64,000 bases of DNA from Acanthosoma haemorrhoidale (taxonomy: Eukaryota; Arthropoda; Insecta; Hemiptera; Acanthosomatidae). This document shows, one piece after another, positions 1-13,200 of the stretch (the stretch's first letter is position 1; each line of letters begins with the position of its first letter). The translations under genes and the position numbers were made by a program. The stretch covers positions 83,907,189-83,971,188 of the forward strand of contig OV884009.1 of assembly GCA_930367205.1 (NCBI GenBank). The letters run 5' to 3'. Below the pieces are notes generated by a model. It searched no databases, was not told the origin of the DNA, and saw only the letters and a program-made list of their open reading frames with translations.

Positions 1-3000
1 AATTAGGTTTCATTAATAACAGAAAATGAGAAATAAATATCTAAATAAATACACAGAATAGGAATTGAGAATGAACCTTTTAAGGTACTCCTTGTTTATT
101 CCCAAGGGGGTCACTATTAGGAATAACCGATTGTCATAATTGATTGCTATATACTATCGATGATTTTTGTCAAACAATTGATGGTTTATGGGAGGTCCCT
201 CCCACCCAACACTGAACCCCCTCCCATCCCATCGATTCAGTTTCACAGTAATCTTTCATTGGAAAAAGACTTAAATAATCTGCAAAACTTTCATTACTTT
301 GGCCTTCATTTTATTTTAGCACACCCAAATATGAAATCATTCTTTCTTTAAAGTAATCTTTTTTTTTTTATTAACTTAAAAAAACGTGTTTCGTTCATGA
401 GTTCTTACTAAACTTGACAATAGAAAATGTAAAATAAAAAAGTGAAAAAGGGCATTTTTAAATTCGAATAAAACTAATTTTGTTCACAATAGTAAAACTA
501 GGTTTTAAATTATTTTCAAGTAATTTGTAATAAATTACACTGTTAATTTAAAATGTAAATTCAATCAATTATAAAATGTCCTTCACTTTTTTTTCAATAT
601 TTTTTACAAGAAAAAACAATCCTGTTGTTTCCAGTTTATTCATTTAATTTTTTTATTGAAAATGTTTTAGAAATTTCTATAGAGCTAAAGATAGTAAAAG
701 TGTGTATTTTTAGGGTTTCCAAAGTGGATTGCATTAATGGAGCGGGAAGCAGCAATATGACCTTACAGTTTGCAATTGAGGTTTTTGAAATGACGTTTTG
801 ATGTCTCCAAGATGTTCGATCGTTAATTGATTGTTGAAAGCGATATAATCGGGACAATCGATTGTGGGGCATTATCGACAATCGGTCATTCTTAGGCACT
901 ACTCTTCTACCCTCACTCTAGAGTTGAGTGCTAGCAACTGGAACAGTTGAACCAATGATTAACTCTTCTTAAGCCATTGGAGATCATTTATATTCTGGCC
1001 TTGCGACTCATCCAATCATCTGTTTTTTACTTCTTTTTAAACTTTTAATTGTTACGGGTCTTTTTTTTTTTTTTTTAAATCTGCCATTTCTAAACTAAGT
1101 AGGTACAGGATATTACAGTATTTGTTTTTAAATATTGAATACAATGCCAATACATACATCGGGAAATTAATAAATAAGGCAAAACAAAACAAGTGAACAT
1201 TCCTTGAAAATATACAATTAGCTGTATTGATTACAGATAATAGAAATATCAACAATGATTAACTGGTATCAAACTCGTGTATCTCACTGAAGTGTTAAAA
1301 TATGGAGGAACATACATACCACCTTAAATTGGTAAACAAAAAAATGTTCTTTCTGTAAATATAGAACAGAAAATGAGAGCGGAAAATGACAGTATCAGAT
1401 TTCATGTGATGCCCAACTTTATCAGTTTAAAAAATGATTTGAGTTAGGCGAGCCCATTTCAGGTCTTTCATTTTAATAATGTTAATATACAGTGGAAAAA
1501 TTGGAACACATTAATAATGAATATAAGAGAAGGAAATTGGATATTGAAGGAGACTGCCTTTCAACTGATTATCATGCAGCCTTAAAACCTTCAGATTTTA
1601 TATAAATGAAAGAATTTCATATATAGTACTAGAGGTAGCAATTTTTAGCCTTCTTTATAGAAATTCTCATTCCAAATCATTTTGTATAATCAACACTCAA
1701 CTTCAATAACTTATGATTATTAAGCAGACAGTAGATAATAGTCAAGTGCCTCAATGTTTCAAGTTTAGCTGATAAAAGTATCAAATATTGATATGACATT
1801 TAGTGCTCTTTAACTCCACAGTTATATTCCAGAAAAGCACATACAAAATCTATCTTGTTCCTAGCTACCTCATTCTCAGCATGCCTTGTATAATTGTTGA
1901 CAAAACAGAAATTCAAACAAAATATTTATTAAATTACAGAAGATTAAAATATTCTGTTGTCATCCATGCATTCTTCTGGTGTCTATAAAAAATTGAAAGT
2001 GCATTGCTAGTTAAATTTTACAAGCCTCTTGATTTCCTTATAACTTTTTTTTAATTGGTCACATTACAGTAATAAATATTTGGTCCCTCATATATTTCAT
2101 AATTATTTTTCTTGAATTATTATGTTATAATACAGCATTAGGATCTGTTGATAATGTTTTCCCACTAATACTCACCTAATTGTAAGATTCTTCGCATATT
2201 TTGTACTTGCTTCCAACCTTCATTAATAAAAAAAAGTCATTCAAATATAAGCATGGAGCAAGGCTAAACCCGCAGGCACTAGCTTTTGTCGATGGGCCAA
2301 AAATCAGCTCGATGAACACTTCTTATAACTTTGTGTCAGTACTTATTTGTTGGTTCGTTTGATTTTAATGCATAGTGCAGCTTTTCTTATTTTTTATTCA
2401 GCCACTCCTATCCAAAGTCAACAGCAATGTTTTCAAAACCCTTCTTTTTTCACTGAATGTTTTTTACTATCATGACCACTCACTCGCAGGGGGGTTCTTT
2501 TTGTACATACCTGGAAGTATAGCCATCCGCTATATAATTTATTTAGGGATTGTCCCTTGATAGATTTCTCTCGTCAAACAATACTCGTACAGTTCTTTCT
2601 ACTGAAAGAACTGCAGTACCTGAATAGAACTTTTTTTATCATTATAATTTTAGAAAATTGATTATTTGACTACTTCTTAGGGTTCACTAACCTGTTTGTA
2701 CCAATTAGTCGAAATTCTTTATGGTAGCCACGAAAAAATAGTAATAATAGAGTGCATAACGAAATTCAATCAAACGATTTCATTTGAAAAAACAGCACAG
2801 TACTCTAAAGAGGGTAAAGGGCACTAAATTTTCTGATACATCTGTAACTCACAATTGGTGCTAGTTACCCAACCTAAAACAACTTAATTTTGCGTGGACA
2901 ATTATCAAACGTCATTTTACTTACTTTTTTTAATGCATTCATTGTATTTTCCAACAGTCAGACAATGGATAAAATAAAAACTACCTATCCAAGGAGGTAA

Positions 3001-4104
3001 TATGCCTAAAGGGAAGCAGCTGTAATGTTCGTAACGAAACTAAAAATTTGGCAACTTCAACGACTGTTAGTTAACAGTGACATCTAATGAAAAAAAAAAA
3101 TTAAACAAATATATCTTATATTGTTTAAAGTATTCCTACCCCCTCCACACACTTTAATCTTAACAAATCTCCACCATCAATGTCAGATATAAGTGCCTAG
3201 GGTACATACGGTTTGGAGTTGCAAAGTCTGAACAATCAAAAATAAAAAGTAAACGGAAAATTACGACTTATAAAAGTTTAATAAAAAATCCCAAATAAAT
3301 ACAAGAGTACAGTAAAGTTGCGAGAAATTATCCTATAACCACCGAATGCTTTTTGTATTTGTACTTAATATAATAGTTCACCTCCGCTACGTACGTTATT
3401 CAAGTTAACTTTAGCCTCTAGTAAAACGTAAATATTACATTGTGTTAAAGTGATTTGTTTTAATAATTGTGAGTACTAATAAAAACCTAATGTCCCTGAG
3501 TTCCACAAATTGGTTGCTAAAAACAGTTTGAAGAGCAAATTTATTATAGAATGCTGCAGTTCTGTGGGATGGGTATAAAGGTCAAATGTGATACAGGAAA
3601 TCACCGTGAAGTCCCATAGACAAATTTAACTAAACAGTTCATGACTCGCTTCAATCTATTCTGAACTACTGAGAGACCCCATTTACCACAACCGTATTCA
3701 AAGGGGGAGAAATGAGTGAGGGTACCATATTAAAGGTATACTGTGGCGTACTAACTATATTAATATTAATTAAAGTTCAAGTCCCTGTTTAGGGAGCCAA
3801 TATGGCGCCAATTCCATTTATTACCTAATTTATTGGCATCAAGATTAGTTTTATGTGAAAATTCAATTAGTACTTGATTCTAGTAGTCATCCATTGCATT
3901 GAGTAGGTAGTATTTCCCATTTGTAATTTCTAAACCTTGGGTTTGTAGAGCAAAAAACGTGGTTTTCAAAAGGTTCCTTCAATATAGTGTTCTAGTGCTA
4001 TAGTGCTCTACTTGGTCATTTACTTGGTTTGATTGTAAGGTGACGTTAATTATTATAGTGTATAAGGGGATTAATATTGTGTATAAAAACTGGAAATCCA
4101 AATA
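1..4104. other. AT-rich non-coding stretch, no gene seen
   Basis: No open frame here has coding character, splice-site support or a family resemblance I recognise. It is AT-rich with many A and T homopolymers. The only structure I can point to is a weak inverted similarity between about 114-140 and 868-897, listed separately. Confidence 0.6.
114..897. repeat. candidate small non-autonomous DNA transposon
   Basis: The left end contains a block near 116-138 with the core 'accgattgtc'. The reverse complement of 868-897 contains the same core in a similar setting ('aagaatgaccgattgtcgat'). The match is imperfect, no target-site duplication is clear, and the interior has no coding sequence. This would fit a MITE-like element of about 0.8 kb but could be chance in AT-rich DNA. 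Confidence 0.25.
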
Positions 4105-4337
4105 CACTGCCCCCCTAAAAAAGAGGGGTACTTAGAAAAATTCAAATATTTGCTTCATAATAGAATTATTTTGGCTTTCAATTCTTTTTTTACTTAATAC
4201 TAAACGTTTTCAGTGATAAGTGGCTATAAATATGAAGTAAACCCCAATAAATATTCAAAAATGTATTTAAAAACATTATAGAGAAATTTCTATTTTGATT
4301 TCTTGTGTAACTGATCTGATGTATAACTGAAGATATG

Positions 4338-4590
4338 CAGCCGGTGCATTGGGTTTACCTGAAACTACTGTTTGGAGAGAAATTACACGTTACCGTGAGA
4401 CAGGCTTGGGCAATCGCAGACCCGGATCAGGTCGAGCGTGAGTGACAGAGCCAAGCCAAGAGATGACCGGTTTATTTGCATTACACATGCTTTGGAATTG
4501 GTTTTCAACTGCTACTGAGAATGCGTCTTTTTACAACCTGCAGAGTAGCAATATGTGCTGAAAATGTTAGAAGGCTTGCTGAAGTGAATT
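4338..4590 (+). pseudogene. Tc1 transposase N-terminal helix-turn-helix remnant
   Basis: Plus-strand translation gives a helix-turn-helix-like stretch ending in 'ETGLGNRRPGSGRA', the typical linker with a GRPR-like motif after the paired-type HTH of Tc1 transposases. It is followed, with a frame change, by text like the second HTH ('DRFICITHALELVFNC'). Stops and frame shifts make it non-functional. Confidence 0.65.
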
Positions 4591-4619
4591 GAATTGAAAC
4601 CCTCAGACACCAGCATCAG

Positions 4620-4872
4620 GATCATTGGTGATCAGAGGTACTTGTAGAGCTCTGTGTTCACCGTCGAAGAATTTCCACCCCAACACCAAACTCTCCCAGT
4701 AACATTACACTCAGCGTAGCGCTCACAAGCCTTCGTTAAACTCTCATCCGTCCATCTGTCGTATATAGAGAGCGTGACTCATATGAAAACAGCACATTGC
4801 CCCATTCGTTTTCAGCCCACGTAAGATGTTCCTGAGCAAATCCCAAACGAGCTCTATGATAAAACCAAATAT
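4620..4872 (-). pseudogene. Tc1 transposase catalytic-domain remnant, inverted
   Basis: Read on the minus strand, the segment includes 'RARLGFAQEHLTWAENEWGN' and then 'VLFSYESRSLY'. In family members the latter is VLFSDESR, which carries the first catalytic Asp of the DDE triad; here Tyr replaces it. A degraded arginine-rich run and 'WCWGG' follow. The orientation is opposite to the HTH half next door, so one half has been inverted relative to the other. No intact frame remains. Confidence 0.6.
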
Positions 4873-4940
4873 AAAAAGATTACTGCCGGATTGAGTAATG
4901 GTATAATTATTTTTCTAAGTGCCCTCTTTTTTTGTGTGAC

Positions 4941-6138
4941 TATTTTTTTTAAACATCTTAATGCTTTATTTTAAGACATCCCTTGAGATAGGAAGCAAAT
5001 GGAGAAAGAAGATAATTCCTTTATAATTGTCAACAGCACCATCTTTGATTTGCTAATGCCAATCAATATCTCAAGGCTCTTTTTTGATTTTGTGGGCTTA
5101 CTAGTCATCAAGGGCCTATTTAGAGTATTTTTATAAGCATTACACCAACTTCCCTGTCAACTACAACCTATTTAGCTGGTCTTTTGTCATGGGGCTTGAT
5201 AGGTAGGTCTCACAATGGAGCATCAGTTGACCTGCTACAACAGTACTTGAAGTTAATACTTTTTTTCCTTCATCATCCAGGCATCTCTGCCAGTTTTTTA
5301 TTTCTTGCTTGGTAAGGACCCATCTCCATTGTTATCTTTAATCCTGGAGCACCTAAAGACGTCCTCTGGAGTCATATCCTCTCCCTTGTTGAACACCAAC
5401 GGCTGTCGATAATGCCCATAGGATAAATGTTGACATGTAATAATTTATATAAATTAATTATTTGTTTTGAAGGTAGTGGATATTAACCTTTTCTCAATGG
5501 CCTATGTAATCAGTACAACAGGATGTAGTTGACATGCCCCAATAATTGCTAATTGTCAACTTTCTTATATCCCTCTACCGTGCAAAGGGCTGGGATCCAC
5601 CTCTCCTGATTTTTTCTGCATTCCCTGACTGTATTGCTCAGTACCTTTTTGTTTAATACTACTAAAACGAGCATCAACGATGGCTTTCCTAACCTCATTT
5701 TTACTCAGTCTACCAAGAGAAAGATTAGTAGCATCACTTTTCCCGTCAAGACAGGTACCTACCGGCAAGGAGTTTCAAAGTGGTTGCAATAGACACTCGC
5801 ACCAACATGTTTGGATGCTGCAGCTACCGAGCCATCATCGATAAGTTTTCATTCTGGGGTCCCAACCCCAGGTACCTGTCATTTATTGTTTCCTGGGCAA
5901 TGGCTTTGAATTCAATCCAATAGGAAATGTATACAGGATTACTCAGTAGTTAAATTGTTAATCATCCACGTCAGATTAAGGCTTTTGCCAGGTAAAAGGG
6001 AATAACTATTTTAGATATACTAAAATTAGCACTGCATACTAAACTATGCTAGAATTAGAGGAAAAGTCTTACACTGTTATATTAGGCAAACTGTAGGAAA
6101 AACACAAGGAATGAAATAAAATTGTAGGAATAATTTTC
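4941..6138. other. intergenic stretch, no assignable gene
   Basis: Several moderately GC-rich patches (about 5140-5430 and 5560-5880) look like old repeat sequence. The longest minus-strand open stretch (5565-5768, 67 codons) is polar and Lys-rich but resembles no family I can name. I see no splice sites linking it to a gene. Confidence 0.4.
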
Positions 6139-7131
6139 TTTTATTAAAATTAACAGTAGTGTTCACCATATTTTATTCTATATGCAATTAAACAAAAGTA
6201 TAAAAAATAATTTAACAGTATAATTATTTAAACATCTAATTACATTTAACCCAAAAAGAAGTATTTTAAATGTACATAATATTGCTACACATATTATTTA
6301 CAGTACAACTCTAATGCACTAGACTTTCAGCAGCGAAAAAAAAAAAAAAAACTAAGTCGAGAACAAAATGTTGGCATTCGAACAAATTTACATGATTGTC
6401 AAAATAACTTAAATTTGTGATTCTCAGATACCCAAATTTGAATCTTAAAGCCATGGAATTATCACAAAAAAATAAAATATTAAAATACAAATTTTCATGA
6501 CTTTAATTAATTGGTACATATATTATTTACAGTACAGTTCTAGCACAATATATTTTCAGCAGAAAATAAATTAAAAGTTTAAGCTAAGAACAAAATGTTG
6601 GCATTTGAACAAATTTACATAATTGTCAAAAAAAACAATTGAAGATACTCAACACACGAATTAGAATCCTAAAACCATGGAATTATCACAAAAAATTAAA
6701 ATATTGCATTACAAATTTGTATGACCTCCAAAACTGGATTAAGATTTAAATTAAGCTTAATGTAAAATTCATCATAAACATTGGTCATATAGGATTACTT
6801 CTTATGAAAATCTATTAAAATAATTTTTTTTTATAAAACATAATTAACTACCAATTCTTCAGTCATAAATTATATACACAATTTTTTAATTCATTACAGA
6901 GGCTCATAATAGTTCACCCTTTTTGCTCCTTATGTGGGTACTAATATTATTAAAACAAAAAAAAAAAAACAGTATAACAAAGCAACAGTTTAACATTATT
7001 ACATATAACAAATTGTTTTAATTTAACCAAGTGACATAAAATGATGAAATAGTATCATTATAATCATTTTCCCCATAAGTTTAACATATTAGTAATGCTT
7101 AGATACGCCAAGGAAGTACAAAATAAAAAAA
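6139..7131 (-). other. probable 3' UTR of the NIPSNAP gene
   Basis: This AT-rich sequence follows the NIPSNAP stop codon and has no coding potential. A minus-strand AATAAA at about 6140-6145 could serve as polyadenylation signal and would give a 3' UTR of about 1 kb. That extent is a guess from the signal alone. Confidence 0.35.
6282..6722. repeat. two-copy tandem duplication, period about 229 bp
   Basis: Copy one (6282-6510) and copy two (6511 to about 6722) share matching blocks in the same order: 'attatttacagtac', 'ttcagcag', 'gaacaaaatgttggcatt', 'aacaaatttaca' and 'ccatggaattatcacaaaaa'. They differ by scattered substitutions and small indels, so the duplication is not recent. It lies just downstream of the NIPSNAP stop codon on that gene's strand. 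Confidence 0.85.
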
Positions 7132-7280
7132 TTATTTTGTATGAGAGAATGATGTAGGACGGATTATTCTGGAATGCATTTCCCTTATTAATGGAACAGT
7201 GTATGCAACACACTCATCCCACCCAGGAAGCCTCCAAGCACTCTCTCTTATCTCTTTTCTGCTATGCAAATCACTGTAAC
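7132..7280 (-). CDS. Nipsnap: NIPSNAP exon 5 (C-terminus and stop)
   Basis: 149 nt, acceptor CCTATAG|GTTA, ending in TAA at 7134-7132. It encodes '[20 protein letters not shown]' and the conserved C-terminal '[13 protein letters not shown]'. In-frame sequence above the acceptor is intronic. Confidence 0.95.
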
Positions 7281-10200
7281 CTATAGGATAAAAACAAAAT
7301 AACTTATTAGACTTCAATTAAAAAAAAAAATGGATAAGCCTATTATCAATCAGTACAAAACAATAAACAATTAATAATAATAATATAATTATTTTTAAAC
7401 AGTAAAAATGTATAAAATTTGGTTAAGGATTGAAAGAAAGGACATTCTTTGTTCTATATTTGTTGAATCTAGTATAGATTCTTATAATTCCTAGGATGAC
7501 CTAAACTTGCCAAAACAAACCACCAACATTTTAAATTCAGTCTCAATTCTATCTGGATTTATTTACCATTTATATCTTATAGCTATTTAACCCAGCCCAA
7601 TGCCCAATGTAATATAGATTTTTCGGTATTAGTTAGTAGATTTGTCTCTGTTGTCAAGTGGTTAGCTTTCCTGACTACTAACTACAAATTCCCATTTCCA
7701 ATTCGTGGATTTCCTCCTGAATTCATATGTTAATGAAATGAGACTAACTTTTTTTTAGGTTAATCTAATTTATCTTTTCATGTTATAAATTTAATTAAAA
7801 TATAATCAGCATGATCAACTACTACAAAGAAAAAGAATCCAGTTTAGAAAAGTGAAATAAAGATAAGTAGTAATATCCTAATGTGGGCCCTGCTAGCTCC
7901 TCATTGCCATTTTTTAATCATGGCAGCATGGTGGCCCCACCTTATCTCTCCGGAGGTTTTGCAACATGATTTTTTAAGGGACAGATAAGTACAACAGGAC
8001 AAAGAGCTAAATGGCCTCCTGTACTAAAATATTTGCCAGCATCATGAAACTCATTTCTCATGTACCTGACATCATGGTGGTGTTTACCCATGTGAAATGC
8101 TGAATGCTGGCTAAAAATTATTGGTTGTCTGCAACCCCACAAAGGGATTTGTAACCAGTGTTTGCCTAACCATCATGGCCTACACATAATAGACACCGAT
8201 GTCAGCCACACCCTGACACTTAACCTGTTGGAAGTTGAATAAAATATTAATGAATAATTATCTAGCAGTGGAAATGCATGTTACCCATTCTAAAATGGAC
8301 TAAGCAAACAGCTATGCTTCATTTAGATTTTGTTTCTCATCAGAAAAGTACTAAGTGGGCTAAAGGATGGATATTTTTGATCTTATCCAATGTATAAATA
8401 GTAAGTAACTAACTTCTGACAAGATAACGTATTTACTGGAGAAATAATAAAATTATATAGCTAATACTAGTATAAACAATCATATTAAGTTATAATATTA
8501 AACTTCATAAATAAATAAATAATAATAAAAACATACACCAAATATGATGAACATTATAAAGTCGGCCAACTTGAGAAAAGAAACCAGCAAATGCTTCTTT
8601 GTTGCTACGGCGATAATTTATAGCCCTGGCCCAATTATTTCCCCATTCAATCATCGTCCCAGGCTTTAAGCTGTAACTTCTTATTTCATAAATGTTATTT
8701 CCATCTCTTGTCTCAATAGCAGGCCAATAACTAAAGGATAATAGGTATTGTAAATGTCTCGAGCGCAAAAAAGATCCCCTTTCATCTTCAAGTTTCCAAT
8801 AATCCTAGGAAAAAAATATATAATATGAATTTATGGACAAACACCAATATCACTACAAACTAATACTTTACACAATATATTAAGTTTATTACTACAAATA
8901 TCGTTATAAGATTCAATTAATTAAACATTATGAAAAAGACTAGCTTAGATTGATTAACATAGGTTTAAATTAAAAAAATGAATAGCATCTGCAATAAGTG
9001 CCACTTGCTACTGTGTGTCCGAATAATAAGGACTTATATTAAAGACTAAGGGCTTTGACTGTGTAGTTAAAGTATGTTCACATGCTAAATTTATATTTAA
9101 GGGCACCTAATAAAGATGGGGGAAGAACACTGGCCATATATAATACACTTTACTCCAAAAGAAAGAAGGAAGCAGAAAGATTGCAGGCCAAGAAACAATA
9201 AATAGAAAATGTGCAACTTCAAATGGCGGCAAGAGGGTTAACCCTTTAACTACACAAAGCCACTATAGTGGTCCTGAATGAACCAGTCCAGCATCACTGC
9301 GGAGTGAAAGGATTATGGAATGGAGAATGGCACAACTGGAAGTAGTGATTGTAGGGTATTTAGGATTGGACCTGAATTGTAAAAACCCTAATATATATAT
9401 AACATTTACACTGTCTTATTAATTTGATAAAATACCAATACATAAAAAAACAAAAAACAAACAATAATATTATTATTTACCTAATTAAATAATAATTCAT
9501 AAGTGAAATGGAAAATTAATAAATTATGAAAAAATATGTAAGTTCTGTTAATTATTTGAGACAACAAAATATAAAAAATGATCTAATATGTGACATTGCT
9601 GATACTTAAAAAATTATAACAGCTCATTAAATTAAAGTAGGATAGATAACCAAAATAAGACACTTTTCATAGATATATTCATAGCAAAAACTAAATTGAT
9701 TTAAATTTTATGTTTAAAAATTAGATAGCATTTTTTTAAATAGTAATAATAAATAATATTCATTTGTAATTTTATGAATTCATAAAATATCCTGTAATTG
9801 GAAAAATAAGAATAAGTATAATTAAAATGTTTTTGTTACAAATATTGATCTTAACCATTTTTTTTTCTGTTTTGATGTATAACAGATTTCTAAACTTAAC
9901 ACAAGCATTATCCAACAGAAAGAAAAATAGATTAATTTAATTTATGAAACTTATTATTTTTGTTCAATATAAAAGACGATTGCACAGACAAATAAAGTCA
10001 TTTTTATTATTACAGCTAGCTTACATCATCAGTGGCCAATATCCTCTTGGCCACATCAATCCCTGAAAATCCCCCAGTGTGCCTCCATAAGTGAAGAGCT
10101 TGATCCATGTCCCCAACTTCAACTGTCCATGAACCAACTAGTTCACTGTTCAATTCATTTTTACGGGATTCAATGAGTCGCACAGTCTTTTCACTGAAAA

Positions 10201-13200
10201 TGGATTACAGAACTTCATATGTCACAAATGAAGAAAATAACGCCATTGAAAACTATCCCTCAATATAAGAAAACATAAAGATTTCTTATTGAAAGAGAAA
10301 ATAAAATAAAAATGAATAAATAAATGTACAAATGAATGTAGTGGGTCTAATAAACCTGTGTACTTATTAAAATAAATAACCCCTACTCATTTAATACATA
10401 TATATAATGTGACATTAGATAGTTCTTCATATACCAATAGATCTACTAACTGTGTCACAAAGGAGAGCCAACATATATTAACCAACTGTAAGTTATAATA
10501 CAAATAGTTCATTTAAGGCGAACAAAAAGTAAACGGACTACTACTTCATGATTTCCCATATAATCAATTCTTTATTGGAGTTCAAATATTTCTGTATGAA
10601 ATGTGAACATAGAATACAAGAAAAACATAAAACTAAATTGAAGATACTGTACATTTACTATTGTTTATGAAAAGCATTGAGAACTAACTTTGGAAAAATA
10701 GTGAATAAATAAATAGCAAAGAAATCTCATAACTAATGCTGCTCAATTTCAAATCAAATTTACAATGCAAATTGGTTGTAAATAGCCGTATTAAAGAAAA
10801 AATGAAGAGAAATAATGCTCATATAATGCTTAGAATACACAATACACAATTTTCAGCAATTTTAACCGTTAAGATAATAAGGTTAATAAGATAATTGTAG
10901 TAAACAAGTATCTATTACAAGGGTATGCATAATATAGAATAAAGGCCCTCAGAAGAGAGGTGTAAAACATTATGAGAGTTCATAGATAGCTGTAGAATTT
11001 AATATGTCGGGTCTTTTTATTGGAATCAGGGAGTAGTTTAAAAAAAGTCTCATTTAACAAGTAAATTTCAGTCACAAGTCAAATTTCCTTCAGATTTTAT
11101 AAAAGGGGTGATGTATTAAAAAAAATGTATGCGTGCAACAGGTGTTGGTAACAAAAGAGAAATAAAAAACACGTGTTAAATAATATTAATCTTAAACAAG
11201 AACTATTAAAAAGTAGTGAGTATTAATTAACCAAATAGTTGGACTTTCCCAAATGAAGTACCACATAATGATAGAAAACTAGCTAGAATAGATAGAAAAA
11301 TAGGTTCTTTTAAAGTCATCATTTAAAATATAACCCAAATAAATGAGGAGAAACATTAAAAGATGTGAACACAAACACGCACCATTGAAAGATACATGGA
11401 GAGGGTGAGTGAACAAGTTAAGAGAATGAGGCGGAAGTGGATGAGGCTGAAATATCTGCCAGATACGTATGATAGAATGATGAGGTAGTACGTGAATAAA
11501 AGGCTGTATTTGAGTTTACAGAACAAGCCCTGTTGGTATTCGATCATAGGCCTAAGAAACGTCAAGAAATGCAATAGAGTAATACTCTTACTGTTGTGGC
11601 CGCCTCTTAATCACAAATAATTATAAGTCACCCTCTTCTCGTATCAGACCTTGTATCTATATCATCAAATAATATCAGAAAATATGTATCTATTTTTCAT
11701 TATGTTAATTAAGATTACACCCTTCTTTATCTCTTCCCAGTCTTTATCCTGAGGTAAATGTTTAGAATATGTTTTGAAAGATACAGCAGGAATTTACATT
11801 GAACTTTCTCAAGTGAGTGGTACATGGCACACATTAACAAGGCATGACCCAAATTTCTCCGGAAATGTTTTCAATGGAATTGAAAATTTGAAGCATAGTT
11901 TTACCAAGAAATAGATTTCATTTTGGTAAGTACGGTTAAGATTTTTGAGATGGCTAGATGACTTTGTTACTGTTACATGGTGAAAATTACCGGATTTTGA
12001 AAAATATACTTCCAAGTGTAGACAGCTCTAAATGATTGGATTGCATAGCTAATATACATACATAGCTTCTTCATATTTTTTTTTCAACCTGATTGATTTA
12101 TACAGAAAGGGAGAAAATCATCCACATAGTATTGTCTGTATTGTATATTGAAACTAAGCATCAACAATGGTAGCAAATAAAGCTATATCATCTACATAGA
12201 ACAAAGGTAGGATATGATTAACGCCCTTGACAAAGAGTATCACTATAGTGGCAAATGTTTATTATCTGCTTTGTGTCTCAGTTATCTTTTATTTTTATGC
12301 TATTAGTTTTTGTTTAAATGATTTTTAACACAATGCTAGATGAGTAATAGTTTGTGTGAGGACGAGATATTGCAGAAAATCTTTCAAATTATTTGATATA
12401 GATTTCATTAACAAATGAATACATTAATATCCTTACAAATAATTTACAAAATAAAGTAGGTGCAAATTTAAATAAAAATGAAATGGAGAACTTAGATAAT
12501 AACAGGGTTTCTTGATAAAAATAAATCTGTTATTGAAGACCTTGGATCTTTCAAGAAAATTTATTCATTTATAGTTCAACATTTCCCCAAAATTCAGGGG
12601 TCTTCATGACTTCACTAATGCCACAAATTCTTCTGTAAAAGCATTAATCACTTAATGATGGAGTGAAATGGAAAAAAATGAACAAAAAATATGACATGCT
12701 TTTTTTGTCTTTTATTCTGTTATAGTAATATGACACAAACTCAGAAAAAAAATTGAAAAAAGGAGATATATTTTAGAAATTGTGGTCACTACAAACAGCA
12801 CATGTTGCGAGTAACATAATATTATGTTCTTATATTGTAATCATTTTTAAAAACTAATAAATTATAAAACTGAATAATACAAATAACACAAATACAAACA
12901 TGTATCGGCTTTGTCGCCGATCAAAACAAGCACGCTCCATACACATACATAAAGCCATAGCATGCCTTATTTTGGACACCGTAAGATCTAAAATTCTATT
13001 GCACATAATTGCCAGAAATCGCTGACCGCGTGCATAAGGTGTCCCACCCACCAAGATATGCTCCGTAGCCCCTGCTAATAACACTGGTAAACATGGTTTT
13101 GGTCTCACAAATAACAATAGGTGTACATAAAGCAGTTTTCCTGGCATGTAGTAATCCTGTTTTCAAATATGTATTCGGAATTACTCCATCACCCAGTTTT

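Larger units (their letters stand above)
4105..4940. mobile_element. degenerate Tc1-like transposon with terminal inverted repeats
   Basis: The left end (about 4105-4142) contains 'aagaggggtacttagaaaaa'. The reverse complement of the right end (about 4908-4940) contains 'aagagggcacttagaaaaat', giving inverted termini of about 30 bp. Between them lie the N-terminal DNA-binding part of a Tc1 transposase on the plus strand and part of its catalytic domain on the minus strand. The element is about 0.8 kb, against roughly 1.6 kb for an intact Tc1, so it is both shortened and rearranged. Confidence 0.7.

Noticed and set aside
5565..5768. 67-codon minus-strand open stretch as a gene
   Set aside because: It is polar low-complexity text without a recognisable motif or splice sites; probably repeat debris.
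7640..7740. tRNA or tRNA-derived SINE
   Set aside because: An A-box-like 'caagtggttagc' is present, but no cloverleaf closes and the B-box position ('attcgtggatttcc') is a poor match. Too weak to annotate.
12854..13147. 97-codon minus-strand open stretch as a gene
   Set aside because: No domain, no splice support and no usable similarity; it lies in a transposon-rich intron on the same strand as NIPSNAP but does not match that family.
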